From NCBI RefSeq assembly GCF_000380045.1, contig NZ_KB904351.1, positions 62,001-126,000 on the forward strand: DNA of 64,000 bases, in the 5' to 3' direction. The position numbers were made by a program, and so were the translations under genes. Under the pieces are notes generated by a model. The model searched no databases. It saw only the letters and a list, made by a program, of their open reading frames with translations, and was not told where the DNA came from. The DNA is from Streptococcus marimammalium DSM 18627. GTDB lineage: Bacteria > Bacillota > Bacilli > Lactobacillales > Streptococcaceae. Below, in pieces: positions 7,657 through 16,844 of the stretch (the stretch's first letter is position 1; each line of letters opens with the position of its first letter).

Positions 7657-8328
7657 ATGGCTGTAAGAGATTTCATGACGGATGATGTGATTCATGTATC
7701 ACCAAATACAACAGTTGCTCAGGCTGCAGATTTAATGAGAGAAAAAAACTTTCGTCGTTTGCCTGTTGTAGAAAATGGTCAATTAGTCGGTTTGGTTACT
7801 GAAGGGACTCTAGCTGATGCAAGACCTTCTAAAGCAACGGTTTTATCTATTTATGAAATGAATTATTTGTTAAATAAAACACTAATAAAAGATGTAATGG
7901 TCAAAGAAGTAATAACGATTGATCCAAAAGCAAGTTTAGAAGATGCTATTTATTTAATGATGACTAATAAGATAGGTGTTTTACCTGTTTTAGAGGATAA
8001 TCAATTAGTTGGGATTATTACAGATAAAGATGTTTTTAAAACCTTTCTAGAAGTTTCTGGCTATGGTGTTGAGGGTGTTCGAATTCGTATTATTGCTGAT
8101 AACAAAGTTGGTGTATTAGCTAAAATCATTCAAGCTATCTCAGAAGAAAATCTCAATATTGGTCGTACTGTTGAGGCAAACAAAGGATTAGATAAAGTTG
8201 TTATTGAGGTTCAAATTGAAGGTACCTTTGATATTGAGACATTAAGAAAAAAATTAAATGATAAATTACATCCATTTGCTATTGAAGTGGAGTCCATTAT
8301 TAAAACATCAGAAAAAAAATTACTTTAA
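7657..8328 (+). CDS. CBS-pair and ACT domain protein (AcuB-like)
   Basis: A 223-residue cytoplasmic protein with two CBS motifs (about residues 1-55 and 73-130) and a C-terminal ACT domain (about 138-210, VRIRIIADNKVGVLAKI). CBS pairs usually bind adenine nucleotides and ACT domains bind small ligands, so it is a sensor, but its partner is unknown. It has its own promoter and terminator and sits before tmk. AAGGAGG precedes the ATG. Confidence 0.85.
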   Translation: MAVRDFMTDDVIHVSPNTTVAQAADLMREKNFRRLPVVENGQLVGLVTEGTLADARPSKATVLSIYEMNYLLNKTLIKDVMVKEVITIDPKASLEDAIYLMMTNKIGVLPVLEDNQLVGIITDKDVFKTFLEVSGYGVEGVRIRIIADNKVGVLAKIIQAISEENLNIGRTVEANKGLDKVVIEVQIEGTFDIETLRKKLNDKLHPFAIEVESIIKTSEKKLL

Positions 8329-8336
8329 AAAATAAA

Positions 8337-8365
8337 ACACTGTTAGAAAATAGCAGTGTCTTTTT
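8337..8365 (+). terminator. Terminator of the CBS/ACT gene
   Basis: Nine-pair stem around ACACTG / CAGTGT with a GAAAA loop and a T run. Confidence 0.85.
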
Positions 8366-8413
8366 AATGTTTTTTTTGATAAAATGGAAATAATAAAAAA
8401 TTAAGGATGACAT

Positions 8414-9049
8414 ATGCGTACAGGAAAAATTATTTCATTTGAAGGTCCGGATGGTGCAGGTAAGACAACCGTTTTAGAGTCTTTGTTACCAGTATTGCAA
8501 AAAAAATTTACTGGACAAGTTATTATGACAAGAGAACCTGGTGGTGTAGAAATTGCTGAAAAAATTCGACATATCATTTTAGATGTTAAACATACAAGTA
8601 TGGACAGTAAGACAGAATTGCTTCTTTACGCTGCGGCAAGACGCCAACATTTGGTAGAAAAAATTTTACCTGAATTAGTAAAAGGTAACCTAGTTTTAAT
8701 TGATCGTTTTATTGATAGTTCGGTTGCCTATCAAGGTTATGGACGTGGAATTTCAATTTCAGATGTTGATTGGTTAAATCATTATGCTACTGATGGTATT
8801 AAGCCTGATTTAACATTTTTATTTGATTTATCTTCAGAAGCTGGTCTAGGTAGAATTCAAAAAAACCATAATCGCGAAGTGAATCGTTTAGACTTAGAAA
8901 AGCTTGACATGCATAAACGTGTTAGACAAGGCTATTTATCAATAGCAAAACAAGAACCTAATCGTTTTAAAGTGATTGATGCCTCACAAGCTTTAGAAAA
9001 TGTCATTAAAGAAACACAGGCTATCTTAGAAAATTTTTTGGAGTTGTGA
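8414..9049 (+). CDS. tmk: Thymidylate kinase
   Basis: A 211-residue P-loop kinase that phosphorylates dTMP to dTDP. Walker A is [10 protein letters not shown] (residues 10-19). The DR(F/Y) motif is in [14 protein letters not shown], and EPGG follows in the first quarter. It starts a replication-linked operon with holB one base after its stop, then yabA and rsmI, as in other streptococci. Confidence 0.96.
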   Translation: MRTGKIISFEGPDGAGKTTVLESLLPVLQKKFTGQVIMTREPGGVEIAEKIRHIILDVKHTSMDSKTELLLYAAARRQHLVEKILPELVKGNLVLIDRFIDSSVAYQGYGRGISISDVDWLNHYATDGIKPDLTFLFDLSSEAGLGRIQKNHNREVNRLDLEKLDMHKRVRQGYLSIAKQEPNRFKVIDASQALENVIKETQAILENFLEL

Positions 9050-9050
9050 T

Positions 9051-9932
9051 ATGAACCTTGAAGAACAGCAGCCAAAAATTTTTGATTATTTCAAAACAAT
9101 TTTAAAAAAACAATGTCTTAGCCATGCTTATCTTTTTTCAGGGGAGTTTGCCAGTTTTGAGATGGCAATTTATGTAGCAAAGAGTTTATTTTGTACCAAT
9201 CTTTCAAAAGACAATCAACCTTGTTTGCTTTGTCGTTCTTGCCGATTGATTGATGTTCAAGAGTTTTTAGATTTAAAAATTATTGAGCCATCAGGAAATA
9301 TGATTAAAACAGAGGTAGTTCGCAATTTTATTCATGATTTTTCTTTTTCCGGTATTGAAGGAAAAAGGCAAATTTTTATTATCAAAGAAGCTGAAAAAAT
9401 GCATCTCAACGCGGCTAATAGTCTTTTAAAATTTATCGAAAATCCTAATAAAGATGTTTATATCATTCTAATGACATCGGATGCAAATAAGATATTACCT
9501 ACAATTAGAAGTAGATGCCAAATTTTTTACTTTAGAAAAAACAGTGACTATATTAAGAATTATTTAGAATCTTTAGAAGTACTTCCTAGCCAAGCTATAA
9601 AGTTGGCTGAACTTACTTCAACTCTTTTTGAGGCTGAAACTTTATCAAAAAATCAAAAGTGGTTAGACAATATGAAAGAAATCGAGTTACTAGTAAGTTC
9701 TTTAATAGCTAATCATCCAAAGGTCTATTTAAGAATTGCTAAATTAAGTGAGAAAATTCAAGAAAAAGATGAACAACTCCTAACTTTCAAGCTAATGGTA
9801 TTACTTTTAAGTGATGTCGATGACCTTTTCAAAAAAGATGATTTGTTAAAAAAAATTCATAGAGCACAAAAGATGTGGCAAGCAAATGTTAGCTTTCAAA
9901 ATGCTTTAGAATTTATGGTATTGGCTGATTAG
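9051..9932 (+). CDS. holB: DNA polymerase III delta' subunit
   Basis: A 293-residue clamp-loader subunit of the AAA+ fold that helps load the sliding clamp. It has a Cys-rich zinc module (CTNL...CLLCRSC, about residues 48-64) and a sensor-1 like SRC motif (IRSRCQIFYF). There is no usable Walker A site, as expected for delta'. It lies one base after tmk, so coupling is likely. Confidence 0.92.
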   Translation: MNLEEQQPKIFDYFKTILKKQCLSHAYLFSGEFASFEMAIYVAKSLFCTNLSKDNQPCLLCRSCRLIDVQEFLDLKIIEPSGNMIKTEVVRNFIHDFSFSGIEGKRQIFIIKEAEKMHLNAANSLLKFIENPNKDVYIILMTSDANKILPTIRSRCQIFYFRKNSDYIKNYLESLEVLPSQAIKLAELTSTLFEAETLSKNQKWLDNMKEIELLVSSLIANHPKVYLRIAKLSEKIQEKDEQLLTFKLMVLLLSDVDDLFKKDDLLKKIHRAQKMWQANVSFQNALEFMVLAD

Positions 9933-10003
9933 TAGGTTTTACAACACTTCAAAATGAAATTATTTAAGTAATGAAAACAAGGTCTAAAAGGAAATGACAA
10001 TTA

Positions 10004-10324
10004 ATGGATAAAAAAAATTTATTAGAACATTTTGATGAGATATCTCAAGATTTGTTGTTATCAATAGCTGATGTTGAGGCTTTAAAAAAAACAGTTAGAG
10101 AAATGTCTGAAGAAAATACCAGATTGCGGCTTCAAAACCATCAATTGAAAGAGCAATTAGAGCATACTAAAGTCATAGCTAGTGCGACAATTTCTAAAAA
10201 AAGTAGAAATCACCTTGAAAAAATATATGATGAAGGTTTTCATGTTTGTAATACCTTTTATGGTCAACATCGCGAAGCTAATGCTGATTGTGTTTTTTGT
10301 ATGGAATTATTATATAGAGAGTGA
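10004..10324 (+). CDS. yabA: Replication initiation control protein YabA
   Basis: A 106-residue protein with an N-terminal coiled coil (about residues 20-60) and a C-terminal zinc module: His80 and Cys82 in GFHVCN, Cys96 and Cys99 in CVFC. YabA ties DnaA to the clamp and holds back re-initiation. The 71-bp gap after holB carries no gene. Its stop lies 5 bp before the preferred rsmI ATG. Confidence 0.92.
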   Translation: MDKKNLLEHFDEISQDLLLSIADVEALKKTVREMSEENTRLRLQNHQLKEQLEHTKVIASATISKKSRNHLEKIYDEGFHVCNTFYGQHREANADCVFCMELLYRE

Positions 10325-10329
10325 TAGCA

Positions 10330-11196
10330 ATGCAAATACAAAAAAGTTTTAAAAAATCTCAATTTGGTACTTTGTATTTAGTTGCAACACCAATTGGTAA
10401 TTTAGAAGATATGACTTTTAGAAGTCTGTCTATTTTAAAAACGGTTGACCTTATTGCTGCTGAGGATACAAGAAACACTGGAATATTATTGAAGCACTTT
10501 AATATTTCAACCAGACAAACAAGTTTTCATGAGCATAATGCTTTTCGTAAAACACCTGATTTAATTGCTCTTTTAGAATCAGGTAAGTCAATCGCTCAAG
10601 TATCTGATGCGGGGCTTCCAAGTATTTCAGATCCCGGGCATGATTTAGTAGTTGCTGCGATTGAAAAAAATATTAATGTTGTTGCTTTACCTGGAGCTAG
10701 CGCTGGAATAACTGCCCTTATTGCTAGTGGTTTAGCTCCTCAACCACATATTTTTTATGGTTTTCTTCCAAGGAAAATTTCCCAACAAAAAGCTTTTTTT
10801 CAACAAAAACTGCATTACCCAGAAACACAAATTTTTTATGAATCCCCTTATCGTGTCAAAGAAACATTAACAACAATGTTAAGTGTTTATGGTAATAGAC
10901 AGGTGGTAGTGGTTCGTGAATTAACAAAATTATTTGAAGAGTATCAAAGAGGTTCTCTCAAAGAGGTTATAGAATTTATTGAAAAAAATCCTTTAAAAGG
11001 AGAGTGCCTAGTGATTGTTTCAGGTGCTAAAGAAATTGTTGGTGAAGTGGCAATCGAAAATCTAGATATAGCAAAAATGGTTGAACTTTTGATAAATGAT
11101 GGACTTAAGCCTAATCAAGCTATTAAAAAAATAGCAAAAGATCATCAAATAAATCGTCAGGATGTTTATAATAGGTATCATCAATTAAATGAATAA
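10330..11196 (+). CDS. rsmI: 16S rRNA (cytidine-1402 2'-O) methyltransferase
   Basis: A 288-residue SAM-dependent enzyme of the tetrapyrrole-methylase fold that modifies C1402 in the ribosomal P site. Motifs: ATPIGNLEDMT near the N-terminus, AAEDTRNT, and SDAGLPSISDPG. An in-frame GTG at 10321 overlaps the yabA stop, but the ATG at 10330 is better spaced from GAGAG. Confidence 0.93.
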   Translation: MQIQKSFKKSQFGTLYLVATPIGNLEDMTFRSLSILKTVDLIAAEDTRNTGILLKHFNISTRQTSFHEHNAFRKTPDLIALLESGKSIAQVSDAGLPSISDPGHDLVVAAIEKNINVVALPGASAGITALIASGLAPQPHIFYGFLPRKISQQKAFFQQKLHYPETQIFYESPYRVKETLTTMLSVYGNRQVVVVRELTKLFEEYQRGSLKEVIEFIEKNPLKGECLVIVSGAKEIVGEVAIENLDIAKMVELLINDGLKPNQAIKKIAKDHQINRQDVYNRYHQLNE

Positions 11197-11200
11197 AACT

Positions 11201-11270
11201 AAAAAGCACTTAATTTTTGAACTGTATCCAACTTTTTGGACGCAGCACAATATAATCTAAGTGCTTTTTT
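11201..11270. terminator. Bidirectional terminator between rsmI and cutC
   Basis: AAAAAGCACTTA (11201-11212) pairs with TAAGTGCTTTTT (11258-11269). A-run and T-run flanks let it work for both convergent genes. The 45-base loop is unusually long and holds a possible insertion-element end (11218-11245). Confidence 0.8.
11218..11245 (+). mobile_element. Possible solo end of an IS150-group (IS3 family) element
   Basis: The 28 bases begin TGAACTGTATCC and end TTGGACGCAG. They resemble what I recall of the IS150 terminal repeat (TGTACTGCACCC... TTGGACGATG) at about 20 of 28 positions. No transposase lies nearby, so it would be a leftover. The comparison is from memory and the match could be chance. 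Confidence 0.3.
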
Positions 11271-11294
11271 GATTTAAGTGAAACAAATTTTTTA

Positions 11295-11933
11295 TTAATT
11301 GACAAGAAGCCCAGTGCCATGCACTTGATTTGTTTTTGTTAAACTAAGTAACTGTTTATAGTTTTTATCTGAAACGCCTCCACCTAAGAGAATTTCAATA
11401 CGGTTATCAGCATAAGCAATTAATTCCAATAAATGATTAACATTATTAAAAATGTCACCACGCTCTTTACTACCATGTAATAAAATGCGAACAAATCCAA
11501 GTTCAATTAATATATCAATAGCTTTTTTTTGTTTATCCTCAGGAATTAAATCAAAGGCCATATGAAAGACCTTATCAACTCCTTGACAAGCAGGTAAGAG
11601 TTGTTCGATACCATCAATATCAATCTCATTATCTTTAGTGAGCATTCCAAAAACAAGAGCATCACTTTCTAACTCGACAGCTTTTAAAATATCATCTTCC
11701 ATAACTCTGATTTCAGTATCGTTATAAACAAAATTACCACCTCGTGGACGAATCATGGTTGCCACAGTAATATTATTATCGTGTAGGTAACGACATGCTT
11801 CTTTAATGACACCATAACTAGGAGTTGTCCCTCCTTGGGCTAAATTATCGCACAGCTCAATACGAGTAATATCAGTCCCAACTAGTTTTGGTAAATCGGT
11901 TAAATTTTCAGCACAAAATTCTTTAATAATCAT
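11295..11933 (-). CDS. cutC: CutC family protein
   Basis: A 212-residue TIM-barrel protein of the CutC family. Named for copper homeostasis, but its biochemical role remains unsettled. Conserved stretches are RIELCDNLAQGGTTPSYG near the N-terminus, MIRPRGGNFVY, FHMAFD and ILLGGGVS. It is a single-gene unit convergent with rsmI, with GGAG before the ATG. Confidence 0.88.
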   Translation of the reverse strand: MIIKEFCAENLTDLPKLVGTDITRIELCDNLAQGGTTPSYGVIKEACRYLHDNNITVATMIRPRGGNFVYNDTEIRVMEDDILKAVELESDALVFGMLTKDNEIDIDGIEQLLPACQGVDKVFHMAFDLIPEDKQKKAIDILIELGFVRILLHGSKERGDIFNNVNHLLELIAYADNRIEILLGGGVSDKNYKQLLSLTKTNQVHGTGLLVN

Positions 11934-11960
11934 TGATTTTCTCCTTTTTTTATTAAAGTT

Positions 11961-11969
11961 ATTATAACA
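11961..11969 (-). promoter_or_regulatory. Extended -10 promoter of cutC
   Basis: On the minus strand this reads TGTTATAAT, 28 bases before the start codon. Confidence 0.6.
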
Positions 11970-12002
11970 TGAAATTTTAGTTTTTTAAAAAGTAAAATAG
12001 TT

Positions 12003-12030
12003 TTGAATTTTCTGAAAATTATGGTATAAT
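12003..12030 (+). promoter_or_regulatory. Promoter of serC
   Basis: Extended -10 TGGTATAAT (12022-12030) with a weak TTGAAT at 12003-12008. It lies 28 bp before the serC start. Confidence 0.65.
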
Positions 12031-12058
12031 AGAAGCAATTTTTTATGGAGGCTATCAG

Positions 12059-13153
12059 ATGACGATATATAACTTTTCAGCGGGTCCTGCTGTTTTACCT
12101 AAAAGCGTGCTAAAAAAAGCACAAGATGAGTTTTTAAACTATGCTAATACACAAATGAGTGTTATGGAACTGTCCCATCGTTCTAAAGCTTTTGATCAAA
12201 TAATTAAAGATGCTGAGCAATCATTAAGAGAATTAATGACAATTCCTGATAATTACAAGGTTCTCTTTTTACAAGGTGGCGCCTCGACTCAATTTTCAAT
12301 GATACCCTTGAATTTAGCCAAAGGCAAGAAAGCTTATTATCTTGTTGCAGGATCTTGGGGGAAAAAGGCTTATAGTGAAGCTGTTAAGCTTTCTAAAACA
12401 ATTCCGTTTGAACCAATTTTATTAGCTTCTTCAGAAAAAGACGGTTTTAATCATATTCCTGAAATTAGTGCTAAAGATATTGAATCAGATGCTGCTTATC
12501 TTCATTTAACGACTAATAATACCATCGAAGGAACTGCTATTTATGAGTTACCAGATACAAATGGTGTTCCCATTATTGCAGATATGAGTTCAAACATTTT
12601 AGCATTCCCTTATCAAGTTTCTGATTTTGGTATGATTTATGCAGGTGCCCAAAAAAATATTGGTCCAGCAGGTGTAACTATTGTGATTATTCGTGAGGAT
12701 TTGCTAAATACAGAACCCGTCCTATCAAGTATGTTGGATTATCGTATTCAAGCTGATAGTCAGTCTCTTTACAATACTCCTCCAACCTTTAGTATATATA
12801 TGGCAAAATTGGTCTTTGAATGGTTAAAAGATCTTGGAGGTGTCACTGAAATGACAAAACAAAATCAAGAAAAATCGTCTCTTTTATATGACTTTATTGA
12901 CCAATCTGACTTTTATCAGAATCCTGTTTTAAACAAAGAAAATCGATCTCTCTCCAATATTCCATTCACAACGCCAAATAAAGTACTAGATGATAAATTT
13001 AATCAAGAAGCCGATTTGGCAGGTTTTAAAAATATTAAAGGCCATCGTAGTGTTGGAGGGATGAGAGCTAGTTTATATAATGCTTTTCCTAAAGAAGGTG
13101 TCTACGCTTTAATAGACTTTATGAAAGCATTTGAAGAAGCAAATAGGGCATGA
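12059..13153 (+). CDS. serC: Phosphoserine aminotransferase
   Basis: A 364-residue PLP enzyme that transaminates 3-phosphohydroxypyruvate to phosphoserine, the second step of serine synthesis. The PLP lysine is Lys199 in [10 protein letters not shown]. The N-terminus [13 protein letters not shown] and the [13 protein letters not shown] tail are typical. GGAGG precedes the ATG. With serA downstream and serB at 58.5 kb the whole serine pathway is in the window. Its stop overlaps the start of a broken acetyltransferase gene. Confidence 0.95.
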   Translation: MTIYNFSAGPAVLPKSVLKKAQDEFLNYANTQMSVMELSHRSKAFDQIIKDAEQSLRELMTIPDNYKVLFLQGGASTQFSMIPLNLAKGKKAYYLVAGSWGKKAYSEAVKLSKTIPFEPILLASSEKDGFNHIPEISAKDIESDAAYLHLTTNNTIEGTAIYELPDTNGVPIIADMSSNILAFPYQVSDFGMIYAGAQKNIGPAGVTIVIIREDLLNTEPVLSSMLDYRIQADSQSLYNTPPTFSIYMAKLVFEWLKDLGGVTEMTKQNQEKSSLLYDFIDQSDFYQNPVLNKENRSLSNIPFTTPNKVLDDKFNQEADLAGFKNIKGHRSVGGMRASLYNAFPKEGVYALIDFMKAFEEANRA

Positions 13154-13653
13154 TTATTAGATTAGCTTTTTCAAATGAAATAGAAAGTATCATGGTCACT
13201 ATAGCAGACGCCAAAACATTTTAGTAAAAAGCGGTAACAATCAGTGGTAAAAAGACTACTTAAACAAAAAGATTAACATTGAAGAGATCATAAAAGACCA
13301 AAGATATGTTATTTTTGTTGTTTATTTTATTGCTAGTTATGTAGATGTGATAGAAGGTAAATAGGCTGCTTATGAAACTATTTGTAATGTCAGGTCGTTG
13401 AATCAAAATAAGGACAATATTACTTTTCATTATCTGGCAAATGTTAAATCTTATAGAGAACCCAAATTGCTCAAACATTACTGGAAGGTTTAATTGGTTT
13501 TGAAGCGAGCAATTTTAGATGTGATACTCATGAAAAAATAAGATTATGCAACATATATCAAATAATTTGGGTTTTAACGATCAAGGAAAAAGACCTATAA
13601 ATGGTGAGTGTCATGCTTATCAAAAAACTAAAGTAAACAATAATCGTTTATAA
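13150..13653 (+). pseudogene. Degraded GNAT acetyltransferase between serC and serA
   Basis: The ATG at 13150 overlaps the serC stop and opens as [15 protein letters not shown], then hits stops. Pieces of one protein continue in shifting frames: LVKSGNNQW, then AAYETI, then FRCDTHEK, and finally NLGFNDQGKRPINGE followed by CHAYQK to a stop near 13653. This is the layout of the GNAT gene found between serC and serA in related streptococci. Several frameshifts and nonsense codons show it is dead. No other gene is credible here. Confidence 0.82.
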
Positions 13654-13676
13654 TATCCATTAGTTAGGGAGAAAAA

Positions 13677-14855
13677 ATGAAATACAACATTAAAACATTT
13701 AACAATATTAATCCAATAGGCTTGAAAGAATTGGGATCAGATTTTGAAGTTAATAGTGAAGGAAAACAAGAGGATGCTTTCATTCTTCGTAGTCAAAACT
13801 TACATGATTATCCCTTTCCAGAATCACTAACAGCGATTGCACGTGCAGGTGCAGGTACAAATAATATTCCAATTGATGAAGCAACTGCAAAAGGGATTGT
13901 GGTTTTTAATACCCCAGGTGCCAATGCTAATGCTGTTAAAGAGTCTGTTATTACAGCTCTCTTATTATCAGCACGTGATTATATCTCAGCAAATCAATGG
14001 GTCAATACGCTTTCTGGAGATGATGTTCCTAAACAAATTGAAGCCGGTAAAAGTCAATTTGCTGGGTCTGAAATTTCTGGTAAAACATTAGGTGTTATCG
14101 GTCTAGGAGCTATTGGAGCTCGTATTGCTAATGATGCCAGACGTTTAGGGATGAAGGTTTTAGGCTATGACCCTTATGTTTCCATTGAAACAGCTTGGAG
14201 TATTTCTAGTCATGTTAAAAGAGTTTCAGACATAAAGGATATCTTAACACAAGCAGACTACATTACTATCCATGTTCCTCTTACTTCTGATACTAAAAAT
14301 ACTTTCAATAAAGAAACATTTGCCATGATGCCAAAAGGCACAACACTCATTAATTTTGCACGTGCTGAACTGGTAGATCAAGAAGCACTCTTTAAAGCTA
14401 TTTCATCGGGAACTATTAAACATTATGTGACTGATTTTGGCAATGAAGACTTACTAAACAAAGAACAAATTACTGTTTTTCCTCATGTAGGAGGTTCAAC
14501 ACAAGAAGCTGAATTAAATTGTGCTATTATGGCCAGCCAAACGATTCGCCAGTTTTTAGAAACTGGAGAGATTACCAATTCTGTTAATTTCCCCAATGTT
14601 CATCAGGCTTTAAAATCACCTTACCGCATCACTCTCATTAATAAAAATGTTCCTAACATGGTTGCTGAAATTTCTGCAGCAGTATCAAAAGAATCAATTA
14701 ATATCGACAATATCATTAATCGATCAAAAGGAGATTTCGCTTATACTCTTATTGACTTAGGAGAAAGTGATAAAAAAAAGGTAGACAAGCTAGTTAGTAT
14801 CTTTGAAGCTAATGACAATATTATTCGTGTTCGCTTAATTGAAAATAAAGAGTAA
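13677..14855 (+). CDS. serA: D-3-phosphoglycerate dehydrogenase
   Basis: A 392-residue NAD-dependent enzyme that oxidises 3-phosphoglycerate, the first step of serine synthesis. The Rossmann motif is VIGLGAIGARIA. The active site includes NFARAELVD and His in FPHVGGST. A C-terminal ACT domain (about residues 320-390) suggests feedback by serine. GGGAG precedes the ATG, and ogt starts 7 bp after the stop. Confidence 0.92.
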   Translation: MKYNIKTFNNINPIGLKELGSDFEVNSEGKQEDAFILRSQNLHDYPFPESLTAIARAGAGTNNIPIDEATAKGIVVFNTPGANANAVKESVITALLLSARDYISANQWVNTLSGDDVPKQIEAGKSQFAGSEISGKTLGVIGLGAIGARIANDARRLGMKVLGYDPYVSIETAWSISSHVKRVSDIKDILTQADYITIHVPLTSDTKNTFNKETFAMMPKGTTLINFARAELVDQEALFKAISSGTIKHYVTDFGNEDLLNKEQITVFPHVGGSTQEAELNCAIMASQTIRQFLETGEITNSVNFPNVHQALKSPYRITLINKNVPNMVAEISAAVSKESINIDNIINRSKGDFAYTLIDLGESDKKKVDKLVSIFEANDNIIRVRLIENKE

Positions 14856-14862
14856 AGACTTT

Positions 14863-15351
14863 ATGTTAGTTAAACAAATCTATCATTCTCCCTTGGGAGA
14901 TATGTCTATTATAGCTAATAAAAAAGGTGTGATAGGTATTTGGTTTTTAGAGCAAAACTATTTTGAGCAAGGTGTTTTTGAAAAACCGATTGAAGGTTCA
15001 ACTGAAGCGATTGAACTTGTGGTTGACTGGTTGAATGATTATTTTTCAGGTGGAAATCCTTCAGCAAAAAATCTTCCTCTAATCATTAACGGAACGTCGT
15101 TTCAAAAGAAAGTTTGGAAAGCCCTTAGAAGAATACCGTATGGAGAATCAACGACCTATGGTGAATTAGCCAAGCAACTAGATTGTAAGTCACCTCAAGC
15201 AGTTGGGACAGCTATTGGTAGAAATCCTTTTTCTATTGTCATTCCTTGCCACCGAGTTTTATCTAGTGCAGGAAAACTCTCAGGCTATGCAGGTGGATTA
15301 GATAAAAAATGTTGGCTCTTAGAACATGAAACAATAACATTTATCACTTAA
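14863..15351 (+). CDS. ogt: Methylated-DNA-protein cysteine methyltransferase
   Basis: A 162-residue suicide repair protein that removes alkyl groups from O6-guanine. The acceptor cysteine is in IPCHRV, and the recognition helix region includes RIPYGESTTYGELA. The ATG at 14863 follows the serA stop; an in-frame TTG at 14839 would run back into serA and is not preferred. It is co-transcribed with serA. Confidence 0.92.
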   Translation: MLVKQIYHSPLGDMSIIANKKGVIGIWFLEQNYFEQGVFEKPIEGSTEAIELVVDWLNDYFSGGNPSAKNLPLIINGTSFQKKVWKALRRIPYGESTTYGELAKQLDCKSPQAVGTAIGRNPFSIVIPCHRVLSSAGKLSGYAGGLDKKCWLLEHETITFIT

Positions 15352-15448
15352 AATAATGAAAATGTTAAGAATGAAGGTTTTTTTAACAAGAAAATCTAAT
15401 TTGCCAAATTAATTTAGCACATTATAAAATAATCGAAAGGAGATAACA

Positions 15449-15802
15449 ATGTTAACCTTTTATGAGTATCCTAAATGTAGTACTTGTCGTAAAGCAAAAA
15501 CTGAATTAACTGCACTTGGTAGTGAGTTTTATGAGATTAATCTTAAAGAAACACCACCAAGTGCTAAAATGTTGAAGCAATGGATTTTATACAGTGGGAT
15601 ACCTTTGAAATCTTTTTTCAATACAAGTGGTCTGAGTTATCGTTCTTTAGGACTAAAAGACAAACTTCAGCAGTTGACAATTGATGAGGCGGTCGATTTG
15701 TTATCAAGCGATGGCATGTTAATCAAGCGCCCTTTGTTAATAAAGGATAATCAGGTGTTACAAATCGGTTATCGTAAGAGCTATAAAGAATTAGACTTAT
15801 AG
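15449..15802 (+). CDS. Spx/ArsC-family (YffB-like) protein
   Basis: A 117-residue thioredoxin-fold protein with a CSTC motif (Cys10, Cys13) and KRPLL near the C-terminus, typical of the ArsC/Spx superfamily. The length and RKAKTEL helix fit the YffB or MgsR-like branch rather than true arsenate reductases. Whether it is a thiol regulator or a reductase cannot be told. AAGGAGA precedes the ATG. Confidence 0.85.
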   Translation: MLTFYEYPKCSTCRKAKTELTALGSEFYEINLKETPPSAKMLKQWILYSGIPLKSFFNTSGLSYRSLGLKDKLQQLTIDEAVDLLSSDGMLIKRPLLIKDNQVLQIGYRKSYKELDL

Positions 15803-15807
15803 AGAAT

Positions 15808-15837
15808 AAAAAACAGGGAGCAAACTCCCTGTTTTTT
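15808..15837. terminator. Bidirectional terminator between the Spx-like gene and exoA
   Basis: Perfect 13-bp stem AAAAAACAGGGAG / CTCCCTGTTTTTT with a CAAA loop. It serves both convergent genes and overlaps the exoA stop codon. Confidence 0.93.
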
Positions 15838-16666
15838 ATATATCAATTTCTAAGACAATGGGCGTATGGTCCTGACGACTACCTGAGTCAATCATTTCTG
15901 ATTTCTTAATTTTATCTGCCAGTCTTTGACTTGTTAACCAATAGTCAATTCTCCAGCCAGTATTATTGATTTTACTGGTTTTACTGCGTTGTGCCCACCA
16001 GGTATAAACATCAGGGATATCCCCGTGAAGATGTCTAAAGGTGTCTACAAAGCCTTTGGCTAAAAGATTAGTAAAGCCTTCTCTTTCTTCATTAGTAAAG
16101 CCAGGGGATTGGTGATTACTGCTAGGATTAGCAAGGTCAATTTCTTTATGAGCAACATTATAATCGCCTGTCGCTAAAACAGGTTTTTGTTGATCGAGTG
16201 AGACTAAATAATCGGCGTAATATCTATCCCATTCTTGCCTGTCAGTTAAACGTTTTAGTCCATCACCTGCATTAGGTGTGTAGACTTGAGTGACAAAGTA
16301 GTCTTCAAATTCCAAAGTTATAATACGTCCCTCACTGTCCATCGTTGATGGAGCACCAATTTTTGGGAAAGTAATATTTGGTGTCAGTTCTGATTTATAT
16401 AGAAACATGGTTCCTGCATACCCTTTTCTTGCAGGTTCTACAGAAGAACGCCAAGTATTGGTATAATTTGGGAAGTAGAAATCTAATTGTTCAAGATGTT
16501 TTTTTGTTGGCCCTTTAGCTGATAGTTTAGTTTCCTGAATAGCAATAATATCGGCATTTTCAGCAACCAAGGTATCAATGACTTGACGTGATAAAATGGC
16601 ACGGTTAGAGTCGCTAGTTAAAGCGGCATTCAAAGAGTCAATATTCCAAGAGATTAATTTCATCAT
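15836..16666 (-). CDS. exoA: Exodeoxyribonuclease III / AP endonuclease
   Basis: A 276-residue EEP-fold nuclease of base-excision repair. Motifs in order: SWNIDSLNA, IQETKL with the metal-binding Glu, GDYNVAHKEID, and the C-terminal DHTPIV with catalytic His. AAGGA precedes two adjacent ATG codons (16666 and 16663); either may be used. Confidence 0.94.
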   Translation of the reverse strand: MMKLISWNIDSLNAALTSDSNRAILSRQVIDTLVAENADIIAIQETKLSAKGPTKKHLEQLDFYFPNYTNTWRSSVEPARKGYAGTMFLYKSELTPNITFPKIGAPSTMDSEGRIITLEFEDYFVTQVYTPNAGDGLKRLTDRQEWDRYYADYLVSLDQQKPVLATGDYNVAHKEIDLANPSSNHQSPGFTNEEREGFTNLLAKGFVDTFRHLHGDIPDVYTWWAQRSKTSKINNTGWRIDYWLTSQRLADKIKKSEMIDSGSRQDHTPIVLEIDI

Positions 16667-16694
16667 TTTTTCCTTTTCATTATTTAGTGTATTT

Positions 16695-16703
16695 ATTATA
16701 TCA
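16695..16703 (-). promoter_or_regulatory. Extended -10 promoter of exoA
   Basis: On the minus strand TGATATAAT, 29 bases before the start. Confidence 0.5.
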
Positions 16704-16789
16704 AAACAAATGCATTTCTGCGACTAATTGAAAAAGCTTGGTGATATAATAGTAAAACATATAAAAACCTTATCGTAGCAATTCTTTTA

Positions 16790-16798
16790 TGGTATAAT
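16790..16798 (+). promoter_or_regulatory. Extended -10 promoter of metG
   Basis: TGGTATAAT with no clear -35. No T-box motif lies between it and metG. Confidence 0.6.
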
Positions 16799-16844
16799 TA
16801 AAAAATAATGATATGCGTTTCATTTGCGCAGAAAGGAACTAGAA

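Noticed and set aside
13260..13478. Minus-strand frame of 72 codons between serC and serA
   Set aside because: The plus strand carries GNAT fragments here; the antisense frame is a by-product of AT-rich sequence.
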